Shown piece by piece: positions 50,477 through 63,103 of a stretch of 64,000 nucleotides of DNA. Position numbers and translations under genes: made by a program. This DNA comes from Plazaster borealis (lineage: Eukaryota; Echinodermata; Asteroidea; Forcipulatida; Labidiasteridae): assembly GCA_021014325.1 (NCBI GenBank), contig CM037459.1, positions 558,001-622,000 on the forward strand, read 5' to 3'. The notes beneath the pieces were generated by a model, which was not told where the DNA came from, made no database searches, and saw only the letters and a list, made by a program, of their open reading frames with translations. The first letter of the stretch is position 1. Every line of letters starts with the position of its first letter.

Positions 50477-51468
50477 TTACGATGACTGCGTGAAAGATCG
50501 TGATTTCAGCGAAGTACACATGCCCGCTTCCCGTCTGGTGCATTGTAAGACACGGAACAACAAAGCCCACTCCGGAACTTATAGATGAGTTATTTATGTT
50601 CAAAACAAAGTCTGTATAGATCGGTATTATAAGGTCCATGTCAGTTCCATGCACATGGGTTTTGATTTCTCTTTAGTTTTCGTCTGTGAGGAAATTAATT
50701 TCCGAGAGCGTAGCAGCTGCGGGCCGTTTTGTTATGATTGTTAAACTGACAAAACTTGCCGTTTGTGTGGCAAGACGGTTCGTCTACCGGATGAGTACGA
50801 ACTAATTGATTAGCGCCCATATTGTTCCCCGTCCACTGCGCCGATGAACCACATGTGCGCATGTCACCTAAAGCGAGCAATCCGATAGCCTAGAACGCTG
50901 ACGATTCCTACGGAAATTTAGTCTTAAATTTCACGGGCCGCGAACTGGCAACCGACTTAGACCCGGGTACGACGGGACCGTCCGAGGGTGAGGTCCGGGG
51001 CTTGGGGATCAAATCTCTCCTCGTCCAGTGCCACAGTTATCCTGCGGTTCTTAAGAGCCTTACGGCCCAGCACTTGTTATTATGAGATTTTAATGCATAT
51101 CTGATGTGCGACCTATTTCCCTGGACGTTTTAGACTCTTATTCTGAACAACGATCCATCACTCCTCCTCCTCTTCTACCATCCACTCTTCAAACTCTCTC
51201 AACCGACTATTAATGATTATGACTTTGTGTTGGCAAGGCAATGGTTAGGATGATGCATGATAATCATGCATTACTTTCTACTGCTGCCCAAACTTGCCGA
51301 GCACTCAGAAAACTTTGGCACGCAGTAAAATATCCGCATGTCCAGAAGATTGATTATCTTAGAGTTAGACCAATCCAAGTTACAGCCTCAAATCTCCCAA
51401 ATAGTGAAGTTTTGTAAAAATAAATCGTTGGCGTTCAGAATAAACTGACATTACCAAAGTAGGTGAAA

Positions 51469-51960
51469 TAACGCTATCAACAGCTATCAACTATCAACGA
51501 CTGGGTATAACAACGCTATCAACAGCTATCAACTATCAACGACTGGGTATAACAACGCTATCCACAGCTATCAGCTATCGACGACTGGGTGTAATAACGC
51601 TATCTACAGCTATCAACTATCAACGACTGGGTATAATAACGCATCCACACTGCTATCAACTATTAACGACTGGGCATCGTATAATAACGCTATCCACAGC
51701 TATCAGCTATCAACGACTGGGTGTAACAACGCTATCAACAGCTATCAACTATCAATGACTGGGTATAACAACGCTATCCACAGCTATCAGCTATCGACGA
51801 CTTGGTGTAATAACGCTATCTACAGCTATCAACTATCAACGACTGGGTATAATAACGCATCCACACTGCTATCAACTATTCACGACTGGGCACCGTATAA
51901 TAACGCTATCCACAGCTATCAACTATCAACGACAGCTATCCACAGCTATCAACAACTTGA
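51469..51960 (+). repeat. 42-bp minisatellite
   Basis: About eleven units containing AACGCTATC, ACAGCTATCAACTATCAACG and ACTGGGTATAA. Early units step by exactly 42 bp; later ones lengthen to about 45-52 bp with ATCCACACTGCTATC and GGCATCGTATAA inserts that themselves recur (near 51640-51690 and 51850-51900), showing duplication of a multi-unit block. A frame at 51755-52078 partly follows the array. Confidence 0.93.
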
Positions 51961-52405
51961 TGTAGAGTTTACCAAATTGTCAAGAAAAAAACATTTCCTC
52001 CTTCGGAGATCTCATAATTACAACTTACTTGCTTACCGTTTTTCTCTTAACTTCACTTCGTTACAAATGACTATTTAATTACTTTACTAATTTAACCTAT
52101 CATTTTTGGACGAAAATGAATTTAACTTCATAAAATAGTGAGTTTAATGAAGGTTGCTGGCTAAGTGCGGGTCTTGTGTGCGTGAACCGTGGGGTTGCGG
52201 GTGGGTGCAGTGGGGGGGGGAGTTCGATTTCCCCAGTCTCCCCCCTGCATGATAAAATAATGAGACATCACGTGGTCCAACCTCTGAATAAAGCATTGTT
52301 CTCTTTTTCTGCTCTATTCTGGTCTAACCTGAGGCCTATTAGTTACCATACAAAAATGTTTTATACTTCTGTGAAAGTCCTGTTTCATAAATGCCTCACA
52401 AAAGT
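51961..52405. other. Short unique stretch
   Basis: Unique sequence between the minisatellite and a MITE, with a G-run near 52211-52220. No gene. Confidence 0.5.
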
Positions 52406-52772
52406 CTAAAATGCACTGTACACGTTTGGTAATTACTCAAAATACATATTAGCATAAAAACCGACTTGGTAACGAGCTGTTGATAGTAAAAAACATTGTG
52501 AGAAACGACTCCCTCTGAAGTAACGTAGTTTTTGAGAAAGAGGTAATTTCTCACTAAAATAATTAAACACTTCTTGCAAGAAGCCTTTTATTCCTATCTG
52601 AAAGCACACACATTTGTACAACAAGGGTGTTTTTTCTTTCATCATTTTCTTGCAACTTCGGTGACCAATTGAGCCCAAATTTTCACAGGCTTGTTACTTT
52701 ATGCATATGTTGGGATACACCAAGTGAGAACACTGGTCTTTGACAATTACCAAACGTGTTCAGTGCCTTTAA
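52406..52772 (+). mobile_element. TTAA-flanked MITE, family A, copy 4
   Basis: About 367 bp in the same orientation as copies 2 and 3. The left border has decayed to CTAA and the first bases to AATGCACTGTACACG; the right border keeps TTAA (52769-52772). The internal text is very close to copy 3, including the ACTTCTTGCAAGAAG core, whose flanking palindrome is now interrupted. An 81-codon minus-strand frame is the counterpart of that in copy 1. Confidence 0.85.
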
Positions 52773-54545
52773 TGACTGACAATCACAATTTCTTACAACC
52801 TAACATCCCACAGACCAATGTGTTTGATTGGTTTGAATTGCTCGACCGTAGAGCCATACGAAACTTCCTGATGCTTCACCTCGTTTAGAATTGGTGTCAT
52901 CAGAAAATAACAAGTCCCCTTTCCTTCAACAATGTTTTATTATATTTATTGCGAATCCATTATTTTGTTCCAATCAGTCTCCAATGGTCCTGTTGCCAGC
53001 GGACAAGTCTCGCACCTTTCGATCCATGCTCTGAAGTGAGGGCCCCCACGTCTTGGTCTTTGCATCAAGAGTAGACAGCACCCATGTCGCAGACACCCTT
53101 TATTTAATTTGGCTATGCGTGGTTCAGACAGTAACCCAGGGTCGATTTCGGCAAGGTGTAAAACGACACTGTATCCGGCTGTGATACGGCGTGTCTAACG
53201 GTTACGACTTTGAGTTCGCTGCTATGATTATTAGTTTTTCATAATGAAAATAGATATAAAGTCATGCTGATAATATAACGGTCGTACAGACATAACTGGG
53301 GCAGCCATGTTGTTGAATGCAAATCAACGAGACCCAACTAAGGTAGTTTGGGTAAAGAAAAGGCTTCATAATATTTTGTTATTGTTCGGGATGTTTGTGC
53401 GACAGAAATTGTTGTTGTGTGATAAACGTTTTGCTACAGGCGTCCAATGATGCACTCTTTAAGATGCTCTATACCGTCTTGAACTGATCACACCAATCAG
53501 CTCATTTGAGATTCGATCTGGTCGGATATTATTTGAATTATTGGTAACTTCCTGCCAAGCACTTGATATATTTGTAAAATGAAGTGATCATAACATCTTC
53601 TCTTCATCGTTATCTTCAGGCCTTCGGGTACAGGGCGGGGCACTTTTCTGGATTCCTTGGTTTCATTTAACCATAAGTATAAAAAACATATAACAAAATA
53701 AAATTAAAAAACCCCTTTTCCTTTGTGGTTAACAGGCTTAATTATGCATCATGACTTTGTATGTATATAGACGTGGTGATAGTGGATTGAATGGTAGAAA
53801 AAATGACCCTCTACTATTCTAATGAAGTTAGCCTGCACTAGTCCAACCCATACAGGTCCTCAAAAAGAAAGGAACAAGATTACAGTCTTCACCTAAAAGT
53901 AAAATAAGTAACAGTATATTTTGTGCATAGAGGCCTAATTCTCGGCTGATGCTAGAAATACAGACGACTTTAAGAAAGTCGTCTTCAATATTGAAACACC
54001 CTCATATGATTTAATAATATGTATATAGTTTTACTTATTTATTCGCCCAAGGAAGACAAAACACAAATGGTCGGCTTTAGAATGAAACATTGAGAGAAAT
54101 CCAGCAACGTAAAATACAACTAAAGAAGCTCTCGCCGTAATGCGATTGGCGACACTTTTCACAGCTGGGGTTCAATTGTATTCGAAGGTCACCTAATGGC
54201 ATACGAGGGTTAAAGCTCTCCGTCAATAGGTAGATGACAGTACCGCAATTATTCTTGTCTTGGTGTTGCCCTGGCTAAAAGCAACATTTTCAACCGCAGT
54301 TGTAGTTTCAACTTCAGAAATTTTACTTATTCAAGAAGATCTCTGCGGCATTTCAAACGAGTGAAACAACGGAGGGGACTTGTCTGCAACCCATATAGTG
54401 TTTCCTTCTTATTACTGATCAAGATGTTATCATTCCACTGTACAACTAGACATTCATGAACTACAAAACATTGGTTTATGGAATTTACATTTATTTTAAT
54501 CTTCTTCTGTGTTTATTATCAATTATCGAATTTGGTGGGGGGGGG
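52773..54545. other. Single-copy stretch, no gene seen
   Basis: Open frames are short and unrecognised. A small stable hairpin lies at 53962-53984, and a G-run at 54536-54547 immediately precedes the 55-bp satellite. Confidence 0.5.
53962..53984. repeat. Short perfect hairpin
   Basis: AGACGACTTT and AAAGTCGTCT form 10-bp arms around an AAG loop. It is too short to be a known RNA gene and does not match the histone 3' stem-loop. Confidence 0.6.
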
Positions 54546-54549
54546 GGCT

Positions 54550-57500
54550 GTTCATTTGCAGAAATAGGACTGTATCACTCACTGAGTTTTGAGAGAGAGG
54601 CAGTGTTCATTCACATACATAATGCCGTATCACTCACTGAGTTTTGAGAGAGAGGCGGTGTTCATTTAGAGACATACTGCCGTATCACTCATTGAGTTTT
54701 GAGAGAGAGGCAGTGTTCATTTATAGACATAATGCCGTACCACTCATTGAGTTTTGAGAGAGAGGCAGTGTTCATTTATAGACATAATGCCGTATCACTC
54801 ATTGAGGTTTGAGAGAGAGGCAGTGTTCATTTATAGACATAATGCCGTATCACTCAATGAGTTCAGAGAGAAAGGCAGTGCTCATTTACAGACATAATGC
54901 CGTACCACTCATTGAGTTTTGAGAGAAAGGCAGTGTTCATTTTAGACATAATGCCGTATCACTCACTGAGTTTCGAGAGAAAGGCAGTGTTCATTTAGAG
55001 ACATAATGCCGTATCACTCATTGAGTTTTGAGAGAGAGGCAGTGTTCATTTATAGACATAATGCCGTACCACTCATTGAGTTTTGAGAGAGAGGCAGTGT
55101 TCATTTATAGACATAATGCCGTATCACTCATTGAGGTTTGAGAGAGAGGCAGTGTTCATTTATAGACATAATGCCGTATCACTCAATGAGTTTTGAGAGA
55201 AAGGCAGTGTTCATTTACAGACATAATGCCGTACCACTCATTGAGTTTTGAGAGAAAGGCAGTGTTCATTTTAGACATAATGCCGTATCACTCACTGAGT
55301 TTCGAGAGAAAGGCAGTGTTCATTTATAGACATAATGCCGAATCACTCATTGAGTTTTGAGAGAAAGGCAGTGTTCATTCACAGACATAATGCCGTATCA
55401 CTCACTGAGTTTTGAGAGAAAGGCAGTGTTCATTTTAGACATAATGCCATATCACTCACTGAGTTTCGAGAGAAAGGCAGTGTTCATTTACAGACATAAT
55501 GCCGAATCACTCACTGAGTTTTGAGAGAGAGGCAGTGTTCATTTATAGACATAATGCCGTATTACTCATTGAGGTTTGAGAGAGAGGCAGTGTTCATTTA
55601 CAGACATAATGCCGTACCACTCATTGAGTTTTGAGAGAGAGGCAGTGTTCATTTACAGACATAATGCCGTATCACTCATTGAGTTTTGAGAGAAAGGCAG
55701 TGTTCATTCACAGACATAATGCCGTATCACTCACTGAGTTTTGAGAGAAAGGCAGTGTTCATTTACAGACATAATGCCGTATCACTCAATGAGTTTTGAG
55801 AGAAAGGCAGTGTTCATTTATAGACATAATGCCGTATCACTCAATGAGTTTTGAGAGAGAGGCAGTGTTCATTTATACACATAATGCCGTACCACTCATT
55901 GAGTTTTGAGAGAGAGGCAGTGTTCATTTATAGACATAATGCCGTACCACTCATTGAGTTTTGAGAGAAAGGCAGTGTTCATTTACAGACATAATGCCGT
56001 ACCACTCATTGAGTTTTGAGAGAAAGGCAGTGTTCATTTTAGACATAATGCCGTATCACTCATTGAGTTTTGAGAGAGAGGCGGTGTTCATTTATAGACG
56101 CAATGCCGTATCACTCATTGAGTTTTGAGAGAGGCAGTGTTCATTTACAGACATAATGCCGTATCACTCACTGAGTTTTGAGAGAAAGGCAGTGTTCATT
56201 TACAGACATAATGCCGTATCACTTAATGAGTTTTGAGAGAAAGGCAGTGTCCATTTATAGACATAATGCCGTATCACTCAATGAGTTTTGAGAGAGAGGC
56301 AGTGTTCATTTATAGACATAATGCCGTACCACTCATTGAGTTTTGAGAGAAAGGCAGTGTTCATTTTAGACATAATGCCGTATCACTCATTGAGTTTTGA
56401 GAGAGAGGCGGTGTTCATTTATAGACGCAATGCCGTATCACTCATTGAGTTTTGAGAGAGGCAGTGTTCATTTACAGACATAATGCCGTATCACTCACTG
56501 AGTTTTGAGAGAAAGGCAGTGTTCATTCATAGACATAATGCCGTATCACTCAATGTGTTTTGAGAGAAAGGCAGTGTTCATTCACAGACATAATGCCGTA
56601 TCACTCACTGAGGTTTGAGAGAGAGGCAGTGTTCATTTATAGACATAATGCCGTACAACTCAATGCGTTTTGAGAGAGAGGCAGTGTTCATTTATAGACA
56701 TAATGCCGTATCACTCATTGAGTTTTGTAGAGAGAGGCGGTGTTCATTTATAGACATAATGCCGTATCACTCATTGAGTTTTGAGAGAGAGGCATTGTTT
56801 ATTTACAGACATAATGCCGTATCACTCACTGAGTTTTGAGAGAGAGGCAGTGTTCATGTATAGACATAATGCCGTATCACTCATTGAGTTTTGAGAGAGA
56901 GGCATTGTTTATTTACAGACATAATGCCGTATCACTCACCGAGTTTTGAGAAAGAGGCAGTGTTCATGTATAGACATAATGCCGTATCACTCATTGAGTT
57001 TCGAGAGAGAGGCATTGTTAATTCATAGACATAATGCCGTATCACTCACTGAGTTTTGAGAGAGAGGCAGTGTTCATTTATAGACATAATGCCGTACCAC
57101 TCATTGAGTTTTGAGAGAGAGGCAGTGTTCATTTATAGACATAATGCCGTATCACTCATTGAGTTTTGAGAGAAAGGCAGTGTTCATTTACAGACATAAT
57201 GCCGTATCACTCACTGAGTTTTGAGAGAAAGGCAGTGTTCATTTATAGACATAATGCCGTATCACTCAATGAGTTTTGAGAGAGAGGCAGTGTTCATTTA
57301 TAGACATAATGCCGTACCACTCATTGAGTTTTGAGAGAGAGGCAGTGTTCATTTATAGACATAATGCCGTATCACTCATTGAGTTTTGAGAGAAAGGCAG
57401 TGTTCATTTACAGACATAATGCCGTACCACTCATTGAGTTTTGAGAGAAGGGCAGTGTTCATTTTAGACATAATGCCGTATCACTCATTGAGTTTTGAGA

Positions 57501-60500
57501 GAGAGGCGGTGTTCATTTATAGACGCAATGCCGTATCACTCATTGAGTTTTGAGAGAGGCAGTGTTCATTTACAGACATAATGCCGTATCACTCACTGAG
57601 TTTTGAGAGAAAGGCAGTGTTCATTCATAGACATAATGCCGTATCACTCAATGTGTTTTGAGAGAAAGGCAGTGTTCATTCACAGACATAATGCCGTATC
57701 ACTCACTGAGGTTTGAGAGAGAGGCAGTGTTCATTTATAGACATAATGCCGTACAACTCAATGAGTTTTGAGAGAGAGGCAGTGTTCATTTATAGACATA
57801 ATGCCGTATCACTCATTGAGTTTTGTAGAGTATAGCGGTGTTCATTTATAGACATAATGCCGTATCACTCATTGAGTTTTGAGAGAGAGGCATTGTTTAT
57901 TTACAGACATAATGCCGTATCACTCACTGAGTTTTGAGAGAGAGGCAGTGTTCATGTATAGACATAATGCCGTATCACTCATTGAGTTTCGAGAGAGAGG
58001 CATTGTTTATTTACAGACGTAATGCCGTATCACTCACTGAGTTTTGAGAGAGAGGCAGTGTTCATGTATAGACATAATGCCGTATCACTCATTGAGTTTC
58101 GAGAACATAATGCCGTATCACTCACTTTGTTTGAGAGAAAGGCAGTGTTCATTTACACTAATAATACCACACTCACTGAGTTTTGAGAGAAAGGCAGTGT
58201 TCACGAGAGAGGCAGTGTTGAGTTTGAGAAGGCAGTGTTTTCATCAGACATAATGCCGTATCACTCAATGTGTTTTGAGAAGAAAGGCAGTGTTCATTCA
58301 CATAATGCCGTATCACTCACTGAGGTTTGAGAGAGAGGGCAGTGTTCATTTACAGACATAATGCCGTACAACTCAATGAGTTTTGAGAGAGAGGCAGTGT
58401 TCATGTATAGACATAATGCCGTATCACTCATTGAGTTTCGAGAGAGAGGCATTGTTTATTTACAGACGTAATGCCGTATCACTCACTGAGTTTTGAGAGA
58501 GAGGCAGTGTTCATGTATAGACATAATGCCGTATCACTCATTGAGTTTTGAGAGAAAGGCAGTGTTCAATTACAGACATAATGCCGTATCACTCATTGAG
58601 TTTTGAGAGAAAGGCAGTGTTCATTTACAGACATAATGCCGTATCACTCATTGAGTTTTGAGAGAGAAGCAATGTTCATTTACAGACATAATGCCGAATC
58701 ACTCATTGAGTTTTGAGAGCGAGGCAGTGTTCATTTACAGACATAATGCCGTATCACTCATTGAGTTTTGAGAGAAAGGCAGTGTTCATTTACAGACATA
58801 ATGCCGTATCACTCATTGAGTTTTGAGAGAGAGGCATTGTTAATTCATAGACATAATGCCGTGTCACTCGTTGAGTTTTAAGAGAGAGGCAGTGTTCATT
58901 CATAGACATAATGCCGTATCACTCACTGAGTTTTGAGAGCGAGGCAGTGTTCATTTACAGACATAATGCCGTATCACTCATTGAGTTTCGAGAGAGAGGC
59001 ATTGTTAATTCATAGACATAATGCCGTATCACTCACTGAGTTTTGAGAGAGAGGCAGTGTTCATTTACAGACATAATGCCGTATCACTCATTGAGTTTTG
59101 AGAGAAAGGCAGTGTTCATTTATAGACATAATGCCGTATCACTCATTGAGTTTTGAGAGAAAGGCAGTGTTCATTTACAGACATAATGCCGTATCACTCA
59201 TTGAGTTTTGAGAGAAAGGCAGTGTTCATTTACAGACATAATGCCGTATCACTCATTGAGTTTTAAGAGAAAGGCAGTGTTCATTTACAGACATAATGCC
59301 GTACCACTCACTGAGTTTTGAGAGCGAGGCATTGTTCATTTACAGACATAATGCCGTGTCACTCATTGAGTTTCGAGAGAGAGGCGGTGTTCATTCATAG
59401 ACATAATGCCGTATCACTAATTGAGTTTTGAGAGAGGCAGTGTTCATTTACAGACATAATGCCGTATCACTCATTGAGTTTTGAGAGAAAGGCAGTGTTC
59501 ATTTTAGACATAATGCCGTATCACTCATTGAGTTTTGTAGAGAGAGGCGGTGTTCATTTATAGACATAATGCCGTATCACTCATTGAGTTTTGAGAGAGA
59601 GGCATTGTTTATTTACAGACATAATGCCGTATCACTCACTGAGTTTTGAGAGAGAGGCAGTGTTCATGTATAGACATAATGCCGTATCACTCATTGAGTT
59701 TCGAGAGAGAGGCATTGTTTATTTACAGACATAATGCCGTATCACTCACTGAGTTTTGAGAGAGAGGCAGTGTTCATGTATAGACATAATGCCGTATCAC
59801 TCAATGAGTTTCGAGAGAGAGGCATTGTTAATTCATAGACATAATGCCGTATCACTCACTGAGTTTTGAGAGCGAGGCAGTGTTCATTTACAGACATAAT
59901 GCCGTATCACTCATTGAGTTTTGAGAGAGAGGCAGTGTTCATTTACAGACATAATGCCGTATCACTCATTGAGTTTTGAGAGAGAAGCAATGTTCATTTA
60001 CAGACATAATGCCGTGTCACTCATTGAGTTTTGAGAGAGGCAGTGTTCATTTACAGACATAATGCCGTATCACTCATTGAGTTTTGAGAGAGAGGCACTG
60101 TTAATTCATAGACATAATGCCGTGTCACTCGTTGAGTTTTAAGAGAGAGGCAGTGTTCATTCATAGACATAATGCCGTATCACTCACTGAGTTTTGAGAG
60201 CGAGGCAGTGTTCATTTACAGACATAATGCCGTATCACTCATTGAGTTTTGAGAGAAAGGCAGTGTTCATTTACAGACATAATGCCGTATCACTCATTGA
60301 GCTTTGAGAGAGAAGCAGTGTTCATTTACAGACATAATGCCGTATCACTCATTGAGTTTTGAGAGCGAGGCATTGTTCATTTACAGACATAATGCCGTGT
60401 CACTCATTGAGTTTCGCTAGAGAGGCGGTGTTCATTCATAGACATAATGCCGTACCACTCACTGAGTTTCGAGAGAGAGGCGGTGTTCATTTATAGACAT

Positions 60501-62655
60501 AATACCGTATCACTAATTGAGTTTTGAGAGAGGGGCATTGTTCATGTACAGACATAATGCCGTATCACTAATTGAGTTTTGAGAGAAAGGCAGTGTTCAT
60601 TTACAGACATAATGCCGTACCACTCACTGAGTTTTGAGAGCGAGGCAGTGTTCATTTATAGACATAATGCCGTATCACTCACTGAGTTTTGAGAGAGAGG
60701 CAGTGTTCATTTACAGACATAATGCCGTATCACTCATTGAGTTTTGAGAGAAAGGCAGTGTTCATTTATAGACATAATGCCGTATCACTCATTGAGTTTT
60801 GAGAGAAAGGCAGTGTTCATTTACAGACATAATGCCGTACCACTCACTGAGTTTTGAGAGCGAGGCATTGTTCATTTACAGACATAATGCCGTGTCACTC
60901 ATTGAGTTTCGAGAGAGAGGCGGTGTTCATTCATAGACATAATGCCGTATCACTAATTGAGTTTTGAGAGAGGCAGTGTTCATTTACAGACATAATGCCG
61001 TATCACTCATTGAGTTTTGAGAGAAAGGCAGTGTTCATTTTAGACATAATGCCGTATCACTCATTGAGTTTTGAGAGAGAGGCGGTGTTCATTTTAGACA
61101 TAATGCCGTATCACTCATTGAGTTTTGAGAGAGAGGCGGTGTTCATTTACAGACATAATGCCGTATCACTCACTAAGTTTTGAGAGAAAGGCAGTGTTCA
61201 TTCATAGACATAATGCCGTATCACTCAATGTGTGTTGAGAGAAAGGCAGTGTTCATTCACAGACATAATGCCGTATCACTCACTGAGGTTTGAGAGAGAG
61301 GCAGTGTTCATTTACAGACATAATGCCGTACAACTCAATGAGTTTTGAGAGAGAGGCAGTGTTCATTTATAGACATAATGCCGTATCACTCATTGAGTTT
61401 TGTAGAGAGAGGCGGTGTTCATTTATAGACATAATGCCGTATCACTCATTGAGTTTTGAGAGAGAGGCATTGTTTATTTACAGACATAATGCCGTACCAC
61501 TCATTGAGTTTTGAGAGAAAGGCAGTGTTCATTTACAGACATAATGCCGTACCACTCACTGAGTTTTGAGAGCGAGGCATTGTTCATTTACAGACATAAT
61601 GCCGTGTCACTCATTGAGTTTCGAGAGAGAGGCGGTGTTCATTCATAGACATAATGCCGTTTCACTAATTGAGTTTTGAGAGAGGCAGTGTTCATTTACA
61701 GACATAATGCCGTATCACTCATTGAGTTTTGAGAGAAAGGCAGTGTTCATTTTAGACATAATGCCGTATCACTCATTGAGTTTTGAGAGAGAGGCGGTGT
61801 TCATTTATAGACGCAATGCCGTATCACTCATTGAGTTTTGAGAGAGGCAGTGTTCATTTACAGACATAATGCCGTATCACTCACTGAGTTTTGAGAGAAA
61901 GGCAGTGTTCATTCATAGACATAATGCCGTATCACTCAATGTGTTTTGAGAGAAAGGCAGTGTTCATTCACAGACATAATGCCGTATCACTCACTGAGGT
62001 TTGAGAGAGAGGCAGTGTTCATTTATAGACATAATGCCGTACAACTCAATGAGTTTTGAGAGAGAGGCAGTGTTCATTTATAGACATAATGCCGTATCAC
62101 TCATTGAGTTTTGTAGAGAGAGGCGGTGTTCATTTATAGACATAATGCCGTATCACTCATTGAGTTTTGAGAGAGAGGCATTGTTTATTCACATACATAA
62201 TGCCGTATCACTCACTGAGTTTTGAGAGAGAGGCAGTGTTTATGTATAGACATAATGCCGTATCACTCATTGGGTTTCGAGAGAGAGGCATTGTTTATTT
62301 ACAGACATAATGCCGTATCACTCACTGAGTTTTGAGAGAGAGGCAGTGTTCATGTATAGACATAATGCCGTATCACTCATTGAGTTTCGAGAGAGAGGCA
62401 TTGTTAATTCATAGACATAATGCCGTATCACTCACTGAGTTTTGAGAGCGAGGCAGTGTTCATTTACAGACATAATGCCGTATCACTCATTGAGTTTTGA
62501 GAGAAAGGCAGCGTTCATTTACAGACATAATGCCGTATCACTCATTGAGTTTTGAGAGAGAAGCATTGTTCATTTACAAACATAATGCCCTAGCACTCAC
62601 TGAGTTTTGAGAGAGAGGCGGTGTTCATTTACAGACAGTACCACTCTTTGGGTTT
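54550..62655 (+). repeat. 55-bp satellite array, about 147 copies
   Basis: A head-to-tail array with unit words CATAATGCCGTATCACTCA, TTGAGTTTTGAGAGAGAGGC and AGTGTTCATTTATAGA. Common variants are CACTCAATGAG or CACTCACTGAG, AGAGAAAGG for AGAGAGAGG, GCATTGTTTATT for GCAGTGTTCATT, and ACAGA for ATAGA. Rare markers recur in order, such as GACGCAATGCCG near 56098, 56423, 57523 and 61812, and the CAATGTGTTTT unit near 56553, 57651 and 61939. These show higher-order repeats including a 20-unit step of about 1.1 kb and a 13-unit step of about 0.7 kb. Near 58100-58310 the array is broken and scrambled. Frames of 74 codons repeat at 56615, 61290 and 62001 and are artefacts. Confidence 0.98.
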
Positions 62656-62891
62656 TTAGTTGGGAGGGGAGGGGAGACACCGGTCAGCATTCGCCTTTTA
62701 TTTTAATGATGCCTGTGTTTAATAAGTCAACTCTGGGTTGAAGCCAACAAATTTAATTTTTGGATGACCAACACTGCGGTAATAATAATTCATTTCAGAA
62801 TTATGAACCCTTGTATTGTCGTTCAAAATTCAACGCGGGTATCAGGGCTTCGATAGGGCTGCAACAATAACATTAGTGGTCATTTAATAGG

Positions 62892-62905
62892 GCGCCCTCT
62901 TGTGT
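62892..62905 (-). promoter_or_regulatory. CTCF-like core motif
   Basis: The minus strand reads ACACAAGAGGGCGC, matching the CTCF core CCASYAGRKGGCRS at about 12 of 14 positions. It lies about 240 bp beyond the end of the 55-bp satellite. Confidence 0.3.
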
Positions 62906-63077
62906 TTAACTGTTGCTGATGTATAATCGGTTTTACTTGCAACAACAATTACGCCCCTCCATCCCAAAGTACAAGTCTGTGCATGGTATCAACACAAGTC
63001 AACTTATTTCCACTTTTAGAGGAAAGTAAATTAAAATTCGTACGAGACAAACAAATAGCTGTTTCTTACCGTGCGAA

Positions 63078-63103
63078 ATTCCCGGATGTTATTCCCGGAT
63101 GTT
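63078..63103 (+). repeat. Short direct duplication
   Basis: ATTCCCGGATGTT occurs twice head to tail. Each copy holds a CCGGAT word, an ETS-like core. Possibly a small regulatory duplication. Confidence 0.6.

Larger units (their letters stand above)
47941..51468. other. Single-copy stretch with several GC-richer islands, no gene
   Basis: Open frames are at most 73 codons. GC-richer patches occur near 48480-48760, 49790-49960 and 50920-51070. They may be regulatory, but no exon or start is evident. Confidence 0.45.

Noticed and set aside
53962..53984. Histone-type or terminator stem-loop
   Set aside because: Stem and loop sequence do not fit the histone element, and no histone gene or transcript end is nearby.
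54550..62655. CRISPR array
   Set aside because: Units are contiguous 55-bp repeats with variation scattered over the whole unit, not a repeat-spacer pattern.
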